A stretch of DNA of 64,000 nucleotides from Pseudaquabacterium inlustre (GCF_038066595.1 NZ_JBBUTH010000004.1:614259-678258); one strand, 5' to 3'; positions 31,177 to 40,712 are shown, counted from the stretch's first letter. Notes: generated by a model not told the origin, from the letters alone. Translations and numbers: made by a program.

Positions 31177-32211
31177 ATGAAGCCTTCCTTGTCGTCCCTG
31201 CTGCTGGGTGTGGTGTTGTCGGTCTCGCTGGCGGCGCCGGCCAGTGCCCGTGTGCAAACGCGCAAGCCCAACGCCAAGGCGCCCGCTGCAGCCGCCGCCG
31301 CGCCGGCCAAGCGCGCCGGCAAGGTGGTGGGCGGCAAGGGCCTGCGCCGCGCCGCGCTGGTGGGGGCCGCCGGGGTGGCCGCCGCCGCACCGCTGCGTGC
31401 GTCCTTCGGCCAGATGCAGGGCCTGCATGCCAACAACGACCCGCTGGATCTGAAGTCCAGCGTGGCCCTGGTCGTCGACCAGGACACCAACGAGGTGCTG
31501 TTCAGCAAGAACCCGTCGGCCGTGCTGCCGATCGCCTCGATCACCAAGCTGATGACCGCCCTGGTGGTCGTGGAGGCGCGCCAGTCGCTGGACGAGGTGC
31601 TCACCGTCACCCAGGACGACATCGACACCGAGAAGGGCAGCCGTTCGCGCCTGGCCGTGGGCACGCAGCTCACCCGCCGCGAGATGCTGCACCTGGCGCT
31701 GATGTCGTCGGAGAACCGTGCGGCCAACGCGCTGGGGCGGCACTATCCGGGCGGCCTGGCCGCCGCGGTGGCCGCGATGAACAAGCGCGCCGACAGCCTG
31801 GGCATGCGTGACACGCGCTATGTCGAGCCCACCGGCCTGTCCAGCCAGAACCAGTCCAGCGCGCAAGACCTGGCCAAGCTGGTCAAGGAGGCGCACCACG
31901 TGCCGCTGCTGCGTGAGTTCTCCACCTCGCAGGAAGCCCAGGTGGCCGTGGGCAAGCGCATGATGCAGTTCCACACCACCAACGGCCTGGTGCGCAGCCC
32001 CAACTGGGACATCGGCCTGCAGAAGACCGGCTACATCTCCGAGGCGGGCCGCTGCCTGGTGATGCAGGCCCAGCTGGCTGGCCGCAAGCTGATCATGGTG
32101 CTGCTGGATTCGACCGGCAAGTACTCCCGCATCGGCGACGCCGAGCGCATCCGCCGCTGGCTGGACCACGCCACGGCCGAGGCCGGCGCGGCGCGCCGAC
32201 CGGCGTCCTGA
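31177..32211 (+). CDS. pbpG: D-alanyl-D-alanine endopeptidase (PBP7 type)
   Basis: 344 residues from ATG 31177. A signal peptide (SSLLLGVVLSVSLAAPASA) precedes an Ala/Lys linker and a penicillin-binding S11 peptidase domain. The three active-site motifs are SITK (Ser121-Lys124), SEN (178-180) and KTG (283-285). The lack of a long C-terminal amphipathic helix fits PBP7 rather than DacA/C carboxypeptidases. It cleaves D-Ala-mDAP cross-links in periplasmic peptidoglycan. Confidence 0.9.
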   Translation: MKPSLSSLLLGVVLSVSLAAPASARVQTRKPNAKAPAAAAAAPAKRAGKVVGGKGLRRAALVGAAGVAAAAPLRASFGQMQGLHANNDPLDLKSSVALVVDQDTNEVLFSKNPSAVLPIASITKLMTALVVVEARQSLDEVLTVTQDDIDTEKGSRSRLAVGTQLTRREMLHLALMSSENRAANALGRHYPGGLAAAVAAMNKRADSLGMRDTRYVEPTGLSSQNQSSAQDLAKLVKEAHHVPLLREFSTSQEAQVAVGKRMMQFHTTNGLVRSPNWDIGLQKTGYISEAGRCLVMQAQLAGRKLIMVLLDSTGKYSRIGDAERIRRWLDHATAEAGAARRPAS

Positions 32212-32232
32212 TCGTCCGCAGCGCCCAAGCGC

Positions 32233-32262
32233 CAACGGCCACCGCGAGGTGGCCGTTGTTGT
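32233..32262. terminator. Bidirectional terminator between pbpG and the IclR gene
   Basis: CAACGGCCACC (32233-32243) pairs with GGTGGCCGTTG (32248-32258), an 11-bp stem with a GCGA loop, followed by TTGTTT on the plus strand. Confidence 0.8.
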
Positions 32263-32316
32263 TTGGGGCCGCGCCTGGGGCCTTGCCGCCGACCTGCCGG
32301 GCCGGCGGCCGAAATC

Positions 32317-33087
32317 TCAGCCGCGGTAGCCCAGCGCCGACGAGATCTGTGCCGCGGTGGCCTTCACGCGGTCGGCCCAGCTGTCCTCGATGCGGTCGGC
32401 CGGCGCCGACACCGACAGGCCGGCCACCAGCCGACCTTGGTCGTCGAAGATGCCGGCGGCAATGCAGCGCACGCCCAGCTCCAGTTCCTCGTCGTCGCGC
32501 GACACGCCGGTCTGGCGCAGCTGCGACAGCTCGCGCTCCAGGCGGCCGACGTCGGTGATGCTGTTGCGCGTGTGGCCCGCCAGGCCGGTGCGCGTGGCGT
32601 AGGCGCGCACGCGCTGCGGGTCGTCATGGGCCAGGAACAGCTTGCCCACCGAGGTAAGGTGCAGCGGTGCGCGGCCGCCGACGGCGCGCACCACCTGCAT
32701 GCCCGAGCGTTCGCTGTAGGTGCGCTCGATGTAGACGATCTCGTCGCCCTGGCGCACCGACAGGTTCACCGGCTGGTGGGTGAGCTTGTGCAGCTCGCGC
32801 ATCGGTGCCAGCGCGGCGTCGCGCACGTCCAGCCGGGCCTTCACCAGGTTGCCCATTTCCAGCAGGCGCATGCCCAGGCGATAGCTGCCGGCCTCGGGGC
32901 GGTCGACATAGCGGCCGATGGCCAGGTCGTTGAGGATGCGGTGGGCGGTGGACGGGTGCAGGCCGGTGCGCTCGCTCAGTTCCTTCAGCGACACCGGGTC
33001 CTGGTGCGCGGCCAGCACGTCGAGCAGCGAGAACATGCGCTCGATCACCTGGATCGCCGGCGTCTGACCTTCTTTCTTCGTGCTCAT
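32317..33087 (-). CDS. IclR family transcriptional regulator
   Basis: 256 residues from ATG 33087 (MSTKKEGQTP). The N-terminal winged helix is QVIERMFSLLDVLAAHQDPV with LKELSERTGLHPSTAHRIL (residues ~11-70). The C-terminal IclR effector domain includes VVRAVGGRAPLHLTSVGKLF and ELELGVRCIAAGIFDDQGRL. IclR proteins bind small metabolites and usually regulate catabolic genes nearby. No obvious catabolic target adjoins it; it ends the minus-strand run after hpnCDE, so target and ligand are unknown. Confidence 0.9.
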   Translation of the reverse strand: MSTKKEGQTPAIQVIERMFSLLDVLAAHQDPVSLKELSERTGLHPSTAHRILNDLAIGRYVDRPEAGSYRLGMRLLEMGNLVKARLDVRDAALAPMRELHKLTHQPVNLSVRQGDEIVYIERTYSERSGMQVVRAVGGRAPLHLTSVGKLFLAHDDPQRVRAYATRTGLAGHTRNSITDVGRLERELSQLRQTGVSRDDEELELGVRCIAAGIFDDQGRLVAGLSVSAPADRIEDSWADRVKATAAQISSALGYRG

Positions 33088-33162
33088 GGATGGGTCTCGG
33101 AGAGTTGCCGCCATTTTTGCATGGCGAAACCGCAATCGGCGTGCCGGAATGGGTTGTGCAGC

Positions 33163-34491
33163 TCAGCAGAGCTGGCGTGCGGCCCACAGTCCGGCGCGCA
33201 CCGCGCCTTCCAGCGTGGCCGGGTAGGGGCCTTGCACATGGTCGGCCGCCGCCATCAGGCCGGGGGCGATGGTGGCGCTGGGGCGCTGGAGATTCGGCGT
33301 GCAGGCAAAGGTGGCGCGGCGTTCGGCGGCCAGGGCGGTCAGCACCAGATCGTCCGCACCATTGAACGCGCCGGGAAAGGCCTGGCGCGCCTGGCGCAGC
33401 ACCGCGGTACCGGTGGCCGGCAGCCCCCGTTCCACCCAGGGCGCGGCGCCGCTGACGACGAAGGCGAATTCGCCGGCGGCCAGGCCCAGCGCGCCCAGAT
33501 CGAACACGAACTGGGCCGGTTGCTCGGCTTCGGCGGCCAACGCCAGCATCGGCCGCGGCAGGCGCAGCGCGGGGTCGTGCAGCCAGGCGGTGACGATGGG
33601 CTCATGGCGCATCGCCGCCGCGCTGGCGGACCAGGCCGGCGCCACCTCGGCGCTCAGGCGCGCGGCTTCGCCCGCGGGGCAGGCCAGCACCACGGCATCG
33701 AAGGCCTCGCCATCCACCTGCCAGCCACCGGCGCGTGGCGCCAGCATCTGCACGCGGTGGCCCAGGCGCAGCGCCGCGCCGTGGGCGGCCAGCCAGGCCA
33801 GCGCGGGGGTGGGCAGCAGGTCGGACAGCGGCGCGCGCGGCAGCAGCAGGTCGGCGCTGCCGCGGCCGGCGAACAGGGCGTCGCGCATCACGCGCAGAAA
33901 CACCGTGCCACTGGCCTGGGCCATCGGCGTGTTCAGCGCCGCCACGCACAAGGGGTCGATCAGGTCGCGCTGCACGCTGGGCGGCAGGCTGCCGCACAAA
34001 TCGGCCACCGTGGCGTGCGCGTCGCAGCGAAAGCCGCGCAGCAGCCAGCCCGTGGCCACGCGCAGCAGCGCCAGCCGGTCACGCAGGCGCCAGCCACGGG
34101 CGGCCAGCACGCCGCGCATGAAAGCCGGCACGGGTGGCCCGGCGGGCAGTTGCAGGCCGTGGCCATCCGGCGTGGTCAAGGCCAGCGGTCCGCGCCACAG
34201 CAGTTGCGCCGGATCGGCACCGACGCGGCGCATCAGGGCCAGCGTCTCGGTGTAGGCGCCGATCAGGATGTGCTGGCCGTTGTCGCGCGGCGTCTGGCCC
34301 TGGCGCATGGCCGCGCCGCCGGTGCTGCGGGCGCGGCCGCCGGCGGCATGGGCCATCTCGAACAGCGTGACCTGGGCGCCGCGGCTGGTGGCTTCCACCG
34401 CCGCAGCCAGGCCGGCCCAGCCGGCGCCGATCACCGCCAGGCGGCGTGCCGTCGTCACCGCGGGTGCGGCCGGCGACGCCTCAGCGCCCAC
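33163..34491 (-). CDS. hpnE: Squalene-associated FAD-dependent desaturase HpnE
   Basis: 442 residues, GTG start at 34491 overlapping the hpnD stop by 11 nt. The FAD dinucleotide fold is RLAVIGAGWAGLAAAVEATS, followed by AGGRARST of amine-oxidase/phytoene-desaturase relatives. The C-terminus has ATIAPGLMAAADHVQGPYPA and TLEGAVRAG. In the HpnCDE route it reduces hydroxysqualene to squalene. Third gene of the hpnC-hpnD-hpnE operon. Confidence 0.9.
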   Translation of the reverse strand: MGAEASPAAPAVTTARRLAVIGAGWAGLAAAVEATSRGAQVTLFEMAHAAGGRARSTGGAAMRQGQTPRDNGQHILIGAYTETLALMRRVGADPAQLLWRGPLALTTPDGHGLQLPAGPPVPAFMRGVLAARGWRLRDRLALLRVATGWLLRGFRCDAHATVADLCGSLPPSVQRDLIDPLCVAALNTPMAQASGTVFLRVMRDALFAGRGSADLLLPRAPLSDLLPTPALAWLAAHGAALRLGHRVQMLAPRAGGWQVDGEAFDAVVLACPAGEAARLSAEVAPAWSASAAAMRHEPIVTAWLHDPALRLPRPMLALAAEAEQPAQFVFDLGALGLAAGEFAFVVSGAAPWVERGLPATGTAVLRQARQAFPGAFNGADDLVLTALAAERRATFACTPNLQRPSATIAPGLMAAADHVQGPYPATLEGAVRAGLWAARQLC

Positions 34492-35347
34492 GCCAGTGCG
34501 TGCACATCGCGATCCACAGCTTGCGCAGCGGCGTCAGCGAGGTGCGCTGGTGCAGCACCTGGAAGTGGTCGGCCTCGATCTCGCGCAGCAGCGTGCGGTA
34601 GATGTTGGCCATCATCAGGCCCGGCTTCTGCGCCTGGCGGTCGGCCTCGGGCAGCAGGGCCAGCGCCTCGTCGTAGCAGCGGTGCGCGCGCTCGGCCTGG
34701 AAGCGCATCAGCGCGGTGAAACGCTCGCTGTAGCCCCAGGGCGATTCGCGCTTCAGGATCTCGTTCGCCTTCACGTCGAACTGCTGCAGTTCGCTCACCG
34801 GCAGGTAGATGCGGCCGCGGCGCGCGTCGTCGCCCACGTCGCGGATGATGTTGGTGAGTTGCAGCGCGAGGCCCAGGCGGTGGGCGTATTCGATCGTCGC
34901 GGGATCGGTGTGGCCGAAGATGCGCGCCGCCACCTCGCCGACCACGCCGGCCACCAGGTGGCAGTAGCGGCGCAGGCCGGCGAAATCCAGGTAGCGGGTC
35001 TGCGTCAGGTCCATCTCGCAGCCCTCGATCACCGCGTTCAGGTGCTCTGCGCGGATGGCGTAGTCGGCCGTCAGCGGCATCAGGGCCTGCATCACCGGGT
35101 GGCTGGGCTGCCCGGCAAAGGCGCGTGTCACCTCCTGGCGCCACCAGGCCAGCTTGGTGGCGGCCACGCCGGGGTCACTGACCTCGTCGACCACGTCGTC
35201 CACCTCGCGGCAGAAGGCATAGAAGGCGGTGATCGCGGCGCGGCGCGGCGGTGGCAGGAACAGGAACGCGTAATAGAACGACGAGCCGCTGGCGGCGGCC
35301 TTGTCCTGCACGTACTGCTGCGGCGTGGTGATGGCCGGCGCGCTCAT
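34481..35347 (-). CDS. hpnD: Presqualene diphosphate synthase HpnD
   Basis: 288 residues from ATG 35347, overlapping the hpnC stop (ATGA). It is a trans-isoprenyl (phytoene/squalene synthase) fold with Asp-rich motifs REVDDVVDEVSDPG and NIIRDVGDDARRGRIYLP. It condenses two farnesyl diphosphates to presqualene diphosphate. An upstream in-frame start at 35401 lies inside hpnC and is less likely. Confidence 0.92.
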   Translation of the reverse strand: MSAPAITTPQQYVQDKAAASGSSFYYAFLFLPPPRRAAITAFYAFCREVDDVVDEVSDPGVAATKLAWWRQEVTRAFAGQPSHPVMQALMPLTADYAIRAEHLNAVIEGCEMDLTQTRYLDFAGLRRYCHLVAGVVGEVAARIFGHTDPATIEYAHRLGLALQLTNIIRDVGDDARRGRIYLPVSELQQFDVKANEILKRESPWGYSERFTALMRFQAERAHRCYDEALALLPEADRQAQKPGLMMANIYRTLLREIEADHFQVLHQRTSLTPLRKLWIAMCTHWRGR

Positions 35348-36210
35348 CGCGTGGCCACTCCCGCCGCAGGCAGCGCGGATTGCATGCGCCAGGCGCGCCA
35401 CAGCAGCACCGGGCCATCCAGGGGGCCCAGCACCGGGCGCTGGCTCAGGCTGCAGAACTGCATGCGCTCGATTTTCTCAAGGATGCGCAGCCCGCCTTGC
35501 ACCACCAGGCGCAATTCCCATCCCAGCCTCCCGGGCACACGCAGGGCCAGCGGCGCGCCCTGCTGCATCAGCGCGCCGGCCCAGGCGCACAGTTCGCGCA
35601 TCAGCGCGCGGCTGGCGCTGCTGTCTCGGCCCTCGGCGGCCAGGCGGGCCAGGTCATCGAGCGTGAGGCCGTGGCGCCGGGCGTCGGCCTCGGGCACGTA
35701 GTGGCGGCCGCGTGGCAGGTCGCGGCTGGGGTCCTGCCAGAAGTTGATCAATTGCAGCGCCGTGCACACGGCATCCGACTGGGCCAGCGAGCGCGCATCC
35801 ACCACGCCGGCCAGGTGCAGCATCAGCCGGCCCACCGGATTGGCCGAGTGGCGGCAATAGTCGAGCAGGGCGGTGCGGTCGGGGTAGCGCGGGTTGTGCG
35901 TGTCGCGCTCGAAGGCGGTGAGCAGGTCGTTCAGCGGGGCCAGCGGCAGGCGGTGGCGGGCGATGGCCGCGGCCAGCGGCTGAAAGACCTGCGGCCAGTC
36001 GGCCGCCGGGGGCGTGCCCAGCGCCGCCGCATGCAGCGCAGCGCAGTAGCGCGCCAGGGCGGCGCGGCGGACGTCGGGCGCCGCATCACCCTCATCGGCA
36101 ATGTCGTCCGCCGTGCGGGCGAAATGGTAGACGGCCACCACCGCAGCGCGCATGGCCGGCGGGCACAGCCAGCTGGCGACGGGAAAGTTCTCGTAATGGT
36201 CGACGCTCAC
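35344..36210 (-). CDS. hpnC: Hydroxysqualene synthase HpnC
   Basis: 288 residues from a GTG at 36210, giving the family-like start MSVDHYENFPVASWLCPPAM. The frame stays open far upstream, but that part overlaps the divergent promoter region. Asp-rich motifs are ARTADDIADEGD and INFWQDPSRDLPRGRHYVP. It converts presqualene diphosphate to hydroxysqualene. No squalene-hopene cyclase gene is in the window, so the end product (hopanoid or other) cannot be assigned. Confidence 0.9.
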   Translation of the reverse strand: MSVDHYENFPVASWLCPPAMRAAVVAVYHFARTADDIADEGDAAPDVRRAALARYCAALHAAALGTPPAADWPQVFQPLAAAIARHRLPLAPLNDLLTAFERDTHNPRYPDRTALLDYCRHSANPVGRLMLHLAGVVDARSLAQSDAVCTALQLINFWQDPSRDLPRGRHYVPEADARRHGLTLDDLARLAAEGRDSSASRALMRELCAWAGALMQQGAPLALRVPGRLGWELRLVVQGGLRILEKIERMQFCSLSQRPVLGPLDGPVLLWRAWRMQSALPAAGVATR

Positions 36211-36259
36211 GCCGCCGATTGTCCGCTGCGCGGCGGGCCCGCGGCGTGGCTTCCAGGGT

Positions 36260-36303
36260 TTGACACAGGTCAGTTTGGGCACGTACATTACTGACCGGTC
36301 AGT
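36260..36303 (+). promoter_or_regulatory. RND operon promoter with overlapping TetR-type operator
   Basis: TTGACA (36260-36265) and TACATT (36284-36289) are spaced 18 nt. A perfect 14-bp palindrome ACTGACCGGTCAGT (36290-36303) begins directly after the -10 and covers the predicted start site (~36296). A second, imperfect TGAC-ACAG-GTCA dyad (36261-36272) overlaps the -35, and a GGTCAGT half-site lies at 36268-36274. TGACCGGTCA-like sites are typical of TetR/AcrR repressors of efflux pumps. No TetR gene is nearby. Confidence 0.7.
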
Positions 36304-36345
36304 CATTAAAAAGACGTGTGCCGCCCGTGCACCGTCGGTCGAGCG

Positions 36346-37521
36346 ATGCCCCAAGCCCAGCGTCCCCTGTTGTCCGCCCTGTTTCGCGCCTTGTCTCCGG
36401 CCATGCTCGCCCTGCCGCTGCTGTGGGCCTGCAGCCCGCCGCCACCGGCCGAGGCGCCGCTGCGTGCGGTGCGCACGATGACCGTCCAGCCCGGCCAGGC
36501 GGGCTTGACCCATGAGTACGCCGCCGAGATCCGTGCCCGGGTCGAATCGCGGCTGGGCTTCCAGGTGGGGGGCAAACTGGTCGAGCGCATGGTCAATCTG
36601 GGCGACCAGGTGGCGGCCGGCCGCGCGCTGGCGCGCATCGACACCCGAGACCTGGCGCTGGGCCAGCAGGCCGCACGCGCCGCCGTGCAGGCCGCCCAGG
36701 TGCAGGTGGAGCTGAACCAGGCCGACTTCCAGCGCTACAAGGAGCTGAAGGACAAGGGCTTCATCAGCGGTGCCGAACTGGAGCGCCGCGAAACCACGCT
36801 CAAGGCCAGCCGCGCGGCGCTGGAGCAGGCTCGCGCCCAGGCGGGCGTGCAGGACAACCAGGCCGGCTACGCGGTGCTGACGGCCGGCGCCTCAGGCGTG
36901 ATCACCAGCGTGGACGCTGAGCCGGGCGCTGTGCTGGCGGCCGGCACGCCGGTGCTGCGCCTGGCCCACGACGGCCCGCGCGACGCGGTGTTCAGCGTGC
37001 CGGAGGACCGCGTGGACAGCGTGCGTGCACTGCTGGGCAAGCCCGGCGCGCTGGCACTCAAGCCCTGGGGTGCGGCCGATGCGCCGGTGCCGGCCACGGT
37101 GCGCGAGGTGGCCGCGGCCGCCGATGCCGCCACGCGCACCTTCCTGGTCAAGGCCGACATCGGCCAGGCCGCGCTGCGCCTGGGCCAGACGGCCACCGTG
37201 GCCATCACGGCGCCCAAGGCCGGTGCGGTGATCAAGCTGCCGCTGCAGGCGGTGTTCGAGCGCGGTGGCCAGCCCATGGTGTGGCGGGTTGACCGGGCCA
37301 GCATGCAGGTGCAGGCCCGGCCGGTGACGGTGGCGGGCGCCGAGGGCAACCTGGTGCTGATCGGTGCTGGCCTGGCGGCCGGCGAATCGGTGGTGACCGC
37401 CGGTGTGCACACCCTCAACGAGGGGCAGAAGGTGCGCTGGTACCAGGAGCCGGGGGCTGTTGCCGCATCTGGCGCTTCCGCCGCTGCCGCCAGTCCGTCC
37501 GCCCCGGCCGCCTCGCGCTGA
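36346..37521 (+). CDS. RND efflux periplasmic adaptor (membrane fusion) lipoprotein
   Basis: 391 residues from ATG 36346; a GTG at 36316 is possible. The lipobox MLALPLLWAC puts the lipidated Cys at about 29. Next come a barrel-sandwich half (VESRLGFQVGGKLVERMVNL), a coiled-coil hairpin (~100-180, LGQQAARAAVQAAQVQVELN and on), the second lipoyl half (GASGVITSVDAEPGAVLAAG), a beta-barrel and the membrane-proximal domain. It links the inner-membrane RND pump to an outer-membrane channel. The permease follows after 28 nt; no outer-membrane factor gene is in the window. Confidence 0.93.
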   Translation: MPQAQRPLLSALFRALSPAMLALPLLWACSPPPPAEAPLRAVRTMTVQPGQAGLTHEYAAEIRARVESRLGFQVGGKLVERMVNLGDQVAAGRALARIDTRDLALGQQAARAAVQAAQVQVELNQADFQRYKELKDKGFISGAELERRETTLKASRAALEQARAQAGVQDNQAGYAVLTAGASGVITSVDAEPGAVLAAGTPVLRLAHDGPRDAVFSVPEDRVDSVRALLGKPGALALKPWGAADAPVPATVREVAAAADAATRTFLVKADIGQAALRLGQTATVAITAPKAGAVIKLPLQAVFERGGQPMVWRVDRASMQVQARPVTVAGAEGNLVLIGAGLAAGESVVTAGVHTLNEGQKVRWYQEPGAVAASGASAAAASPSAPAASR

Positions 37522-37549
37522 GCGCGTCGACGCACCCCGAGCCGCCGAC

Positions 37550-40500
37550 ATGAGCACCTCGCCGACCCCGGGCGCGCAGCCCAGCCGTTTCAACGTTTCG
37601 CGCTGGGCGCTGGAGCATCCGGCCCTCACCCGCTATCTGCTGGTGGTGCTGATGCTGCTGGGCTTTGCCGCCTACTTCCAGCTGGGCCAGGACGAAGACC
37701 CGCCGTTCACCTTCCGCGCCATGGTCATCCAGGCCTATTGGCCCGGTGCCACGGCGCAGCAGATGGCCGAGCAGGTCACCGACAAGATCGAGCGCACGCT
37801 GCAGGAGGTGCCGCATGCCGACATCATCCGCAGCTACACCAAGCCCGGTGAGTCGCTGACCATCCTGAACGTCAAGGACAGCGCGCCGCCCAAGGATGTG
37901 AGCAACACCTGGTACCAGACGCGCAAACGCATCGGCGACATGCGCAGCACGCTGCCGCAGGGCGTGATCGGGCCGCTGTTCAACGACGACTTCGGCGATG
38001 TCTACGGGTCGATCTTCGCGCTGTCGGCCGATGGCTTCTCGGACGAGGAACTGCGTGTCTTCGCCGAGAACATCCGCTCACAGCTGTTGCGTGTGCCCGA
38101 TGTCGCCAAGGTCGAGCTGTTCGGCGTGCAGGCCGAGAAGATCTTCATCGAGATCCCCGGCAAGCGCCTGGCCCAGCTGGGCCTGGACATGAACGCCGTG
38201 GTGGCGCAACTGAGCGCGCAGAACGCGGTGGAGGGCGCCGGCCTGCTGGACGGCGGCAGCCAGAACCTGCAGGTGCGCGTGGCCGGCGCCTTCGGCTCGG
38301 TGGAGCAGTTGAAGCGTTTTCCGATCCGCGGCGTGAATGCCGCCACCGGCCAGGCCAGCACGATCCAACTGGGCGTCATCGCGCAGATCCGCCGCGCCAC
38401 CATTGACCCGCCGGCGGTGAAGGTGCGCCACCAGGGCAAGCCGGTGATCGCGCTGGGCGTGTCGATGGCCAAGGGGGGCGACATCGTGGCGCTGGGCGAT
38501 GCGTTGCGCGCCAAGGCCGACGCCATCCGCACCGAACTGCCGGCCGGCATCACGCTCGACCAGGTGCAGGACCAGCCGCGCGCCGTCACGCGCTCGGTCA
38601 ACGAGTTCATCCGCGTGCTGGTCGAGGCCGTGGTGGTGGTGCTGGCGGTCAGCTTCATCAGCCTGGGCCTGCACACCAGGCCGCTGCGCATCGACGTGCG
38701 GCCCGGTCTGGTGGTGGCCATCACCATCCCGCTGGTGCTGGCCATCACTTTCGTGGCCATGTACTACTGGGGCGTGGGCCTGCACAAGATCTCGCTGGGC
38801 TCGCTGATCATCGCGCTGGGCCTGCTGGTCGACGACGCCATCATTGCCGTGGAGATGATGGTGCGCAAGATGGAGGAAGGCTACGACAAGCTGCGTGCCG
38901 CCACCTTCGCCTACGAGGTCACCAGCATGCCCATGCTGACCGGCACGCTGATCACCGCGGCCGGCTTCCTGCCCATCGGCCTGGCCAAGTCGACCACCGG
39001 CGAATACACCTTCGCGATCTTTGCCGTCACGTCGGCGGCGCTGGTCATCTCGTGGGTGGTGTCGGTGTACTTCGTGCCCTACCTGGGCGCCTGGCTGCTG
39101 AAGGTCAAGCCGCAGGTCGACGGTGAGGCGCACGAACTGTTCGACACGCCGTTCTACAACCGCTTCCGTCGCCTGGTGAACGCCTGCGTGGCGCACCGCT
39201 GGATCACGCTGGCCGTCACCGTGGGCCTGTTCGCCGCCGGTATCGCTGGCATGGGCAAGGTGCAGCAGCAGTTCTTCCCCGATTCCAGCCGGCCCGAGAT
39301 CCTGGTCGACCTGTGGCTGCCCGAGGGCAGCACGCAGCGCGAGACCGAGGGCGTGGCGCGGCGCCTGGAGGCGCGCATGCGCGCCGAGCCGGGCATGGAA
39401 AGCGTGACCACCTGGGTGGGCAGCGGCGTGCCGCGCTTCTACCTGCCGCTGGAGCAGGTGTTTCCGCAGACCAACGTGGCCCAGCTGATCCTGCTGCCCA
39501 AGGACCTGGCGGTGCGCGAGCGCGTGCGCAAGGCCTTGCCGGCCCTGCTCGCCACCGAGTACCCGGAGGCCCGTGGCCGCGTGAAGCTGCTGCCCAACGG
39601 CCCGCCGGTGGCCTACCCGGTGCAGTTCCGCGTGATGGGCCCCGATGCGGCCCAGGTGCGGCGCTATGCCGACCAGGTGCGCGCCGTGCTGGCGGCGCAC
39701 CCGTCGATGCGCGGCGTCAACGACAACTGGAACGAGTCGATCAAGGCCATCCGGCTCGAGATCGACCAGGACAAGGCGCGCGCGTTGGGTGTCACCAGCC
39801 AATCCATCGCCCAGGGCTCGAAGGCCGTGTTCTCCGGCGCCACCGTGGGCCAGTACCGAGAGGGTGACAAGCTGGTGGACATCGTGCTGCGCCAGCCGCT
39901 GGAAGAGCGCAACGCCATCACCGACCTGGGCAACGCCTACGTGCCCACGGCCAGCGGCAAGGCCGTGCCGCTGACCCAGGTGGCGAAGATCGACTTCGGC
40001 TTCGAGCCCGGCGTGATGTGGCGCGAGAACCGCAAGTTCGCCATCACCGTGCAGGGCGATGTCATCGACGGCGTGCAGGGCCCCACCGTCACCAAGGCCG
40101 TGTGGCCTCAACTCGAATCGCTGCGCAAGCAGCTGCCGCCCGACTACGAGGTGCGCATCGCCGGCACGCAGGAAGAAAGCAGCAAGGGCCAGGGCTCCAT
40201 CGCTGCCGGTCTGCCGGTCATGCTGTTCATCATCTTCACGCTGCTGATGCTGCAACTGCACAGCTTCTCGCGCGCCATGCTGGTGTTCCTGACCGGGCCG
40301 CTGGGCATTGCCGGGGTGGCGGGGGCGCTGCTGCTGTTCGACCGGCCGTTCGGCTTCGTCGCGCTGCTGGGCGTCATCGCGCTCAGCGGCATGATCATGC
40401 GCAACTCCGTGATCCTGATCGACCAGATCGAGCACGACCGCGCGCGCGGCGTGCCCGCCTGGCATGCCATCGTCGAGGCGGCGGTGCGGCGCTTCCGGCC

Positions 40501-40693
40501 CATCGTGCTGACGGCCGCCGCCGCGGTGCTGGCCATGATCCCGCTGACGCGCAGCGTGTTCTGGGGCCCGATGGCGGTGGCCATCATGGGGGGCCTGATC
40601 GTGGCCACCGCGCTCACGCTGCTGGCGCTGCCGGCCATGTATGCGGCCTGGTTCCGGGTGCGGCAGCCGGTGCCGCAGCATGGCGCCGCGTAG
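37550..40693 (+). CDS. RND efflux transporter permease
   Basis: 1047 residues from ATG 37550. It has the AcrB-family layout: one helix (TRYLLVVLMLLGFAAYFQLG), a large periplasmic pore domain, a helix bundle, and a repeat of both. The proton-relay pair is seen in LGLLVDDAIIAVEMM (Asp428, Asp429), and the second bundle has LIDQIEHDRARG after MRNSVI. The sequence looks more like the TriC/MexK-like or heterogeneous-substrate branch than AcrB itself; the substrate cannot be predicted. Proton-motive-force-driven export from the inner membrane or periplasm. It shares an operon with the adaptor. Confidence 0.93.
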   Translation: MSTSPTPGAQPSRFNVSRWALEHPALTRYLLVVLMLLGFAAYFQLGQDEDPPFTFRAMVIQAYWPGATAQQMAEQVTDKIERTLQEVPHADIIRSYTKPGESLTILNVKDSAPPKDVSNTWYQTRKRIGDMRSTLPQGVIGPLFNDDFGDVYGSIFALSADGFSDEELRVFAENIRSQLLRVPDVAKVELFGVQAEKIFIEIPGKRLAQLGLDMNAVVAQLSAQNAVEGAGLLDGGSQNLQVRVAGAFGSVEQLKRFPIRGVNAATGQASTIQLGVIAQIRRATIDPPAVKVRHQGKPVIALGVSMAKGGDIVALGDALRAKADAIRTELPAGITLDQVQDQPRAVTRSVNEFIRVLVEAVVVVLAVSFISLGLHTRPLRIDVRPGLVVAITIPLVLAITFVAMYYWGVGLHKISLGSLIIALGLLVDDAIIAVEMMVRKMEEGYDKLRAATFAYEVTSMPMLTGTLITAAGFLPIGLAKSTTGEYTFAIFAVTSAALVISWVVSVYFVPYLGAWLLKVKPQVDGEAHELFDTPFYNRFRRLVNACVAHRWITLAVTVGLFAAGIAGMGKVQQQFFPDSSRPEILVDLWLPEGSTQRETEGVARRLEARMRAEPGMESVTTWVGSGVPRFYLPLEQVFPQTNVAQLILLPKDLAVRERVRKALPALLATEYPEARGRVKLLPNGPPVAYPVQFRVMGPDAAQVRRYADQVRAVLAAHPSMRGVNDNWNESIKAIRLEIDQDKARALGVTSQSIAQGSKAVFSGATVGQYREGDKLVDIVLRQPLEERNAITDLGNAYVPTASGKAVPLTQVAKIDFGFEPGVMWRENRKFAITVQGDVIDGVQGPTVTKAVWPQLESLRKQLPPDYEVRIAGTQEESSKGQGSIAAGLPVMLFIIFTLLMLQLHSFSRAMLVFLTGPLGIAGVAGALLLFDRPFGFVALLGVIALSGMIMRNSVILIDQIEHDRARGVPAWHAIVEAAVRRFRPIVLTAAAAVLAMIPLTRSVFWGPMAVAIMGGLIVATALTLLALPAMYAAWFRVRQPVPQHGAA

Positions 40694-40712
40694 CAGGCGC
40701 GCGCCGCCCGGC

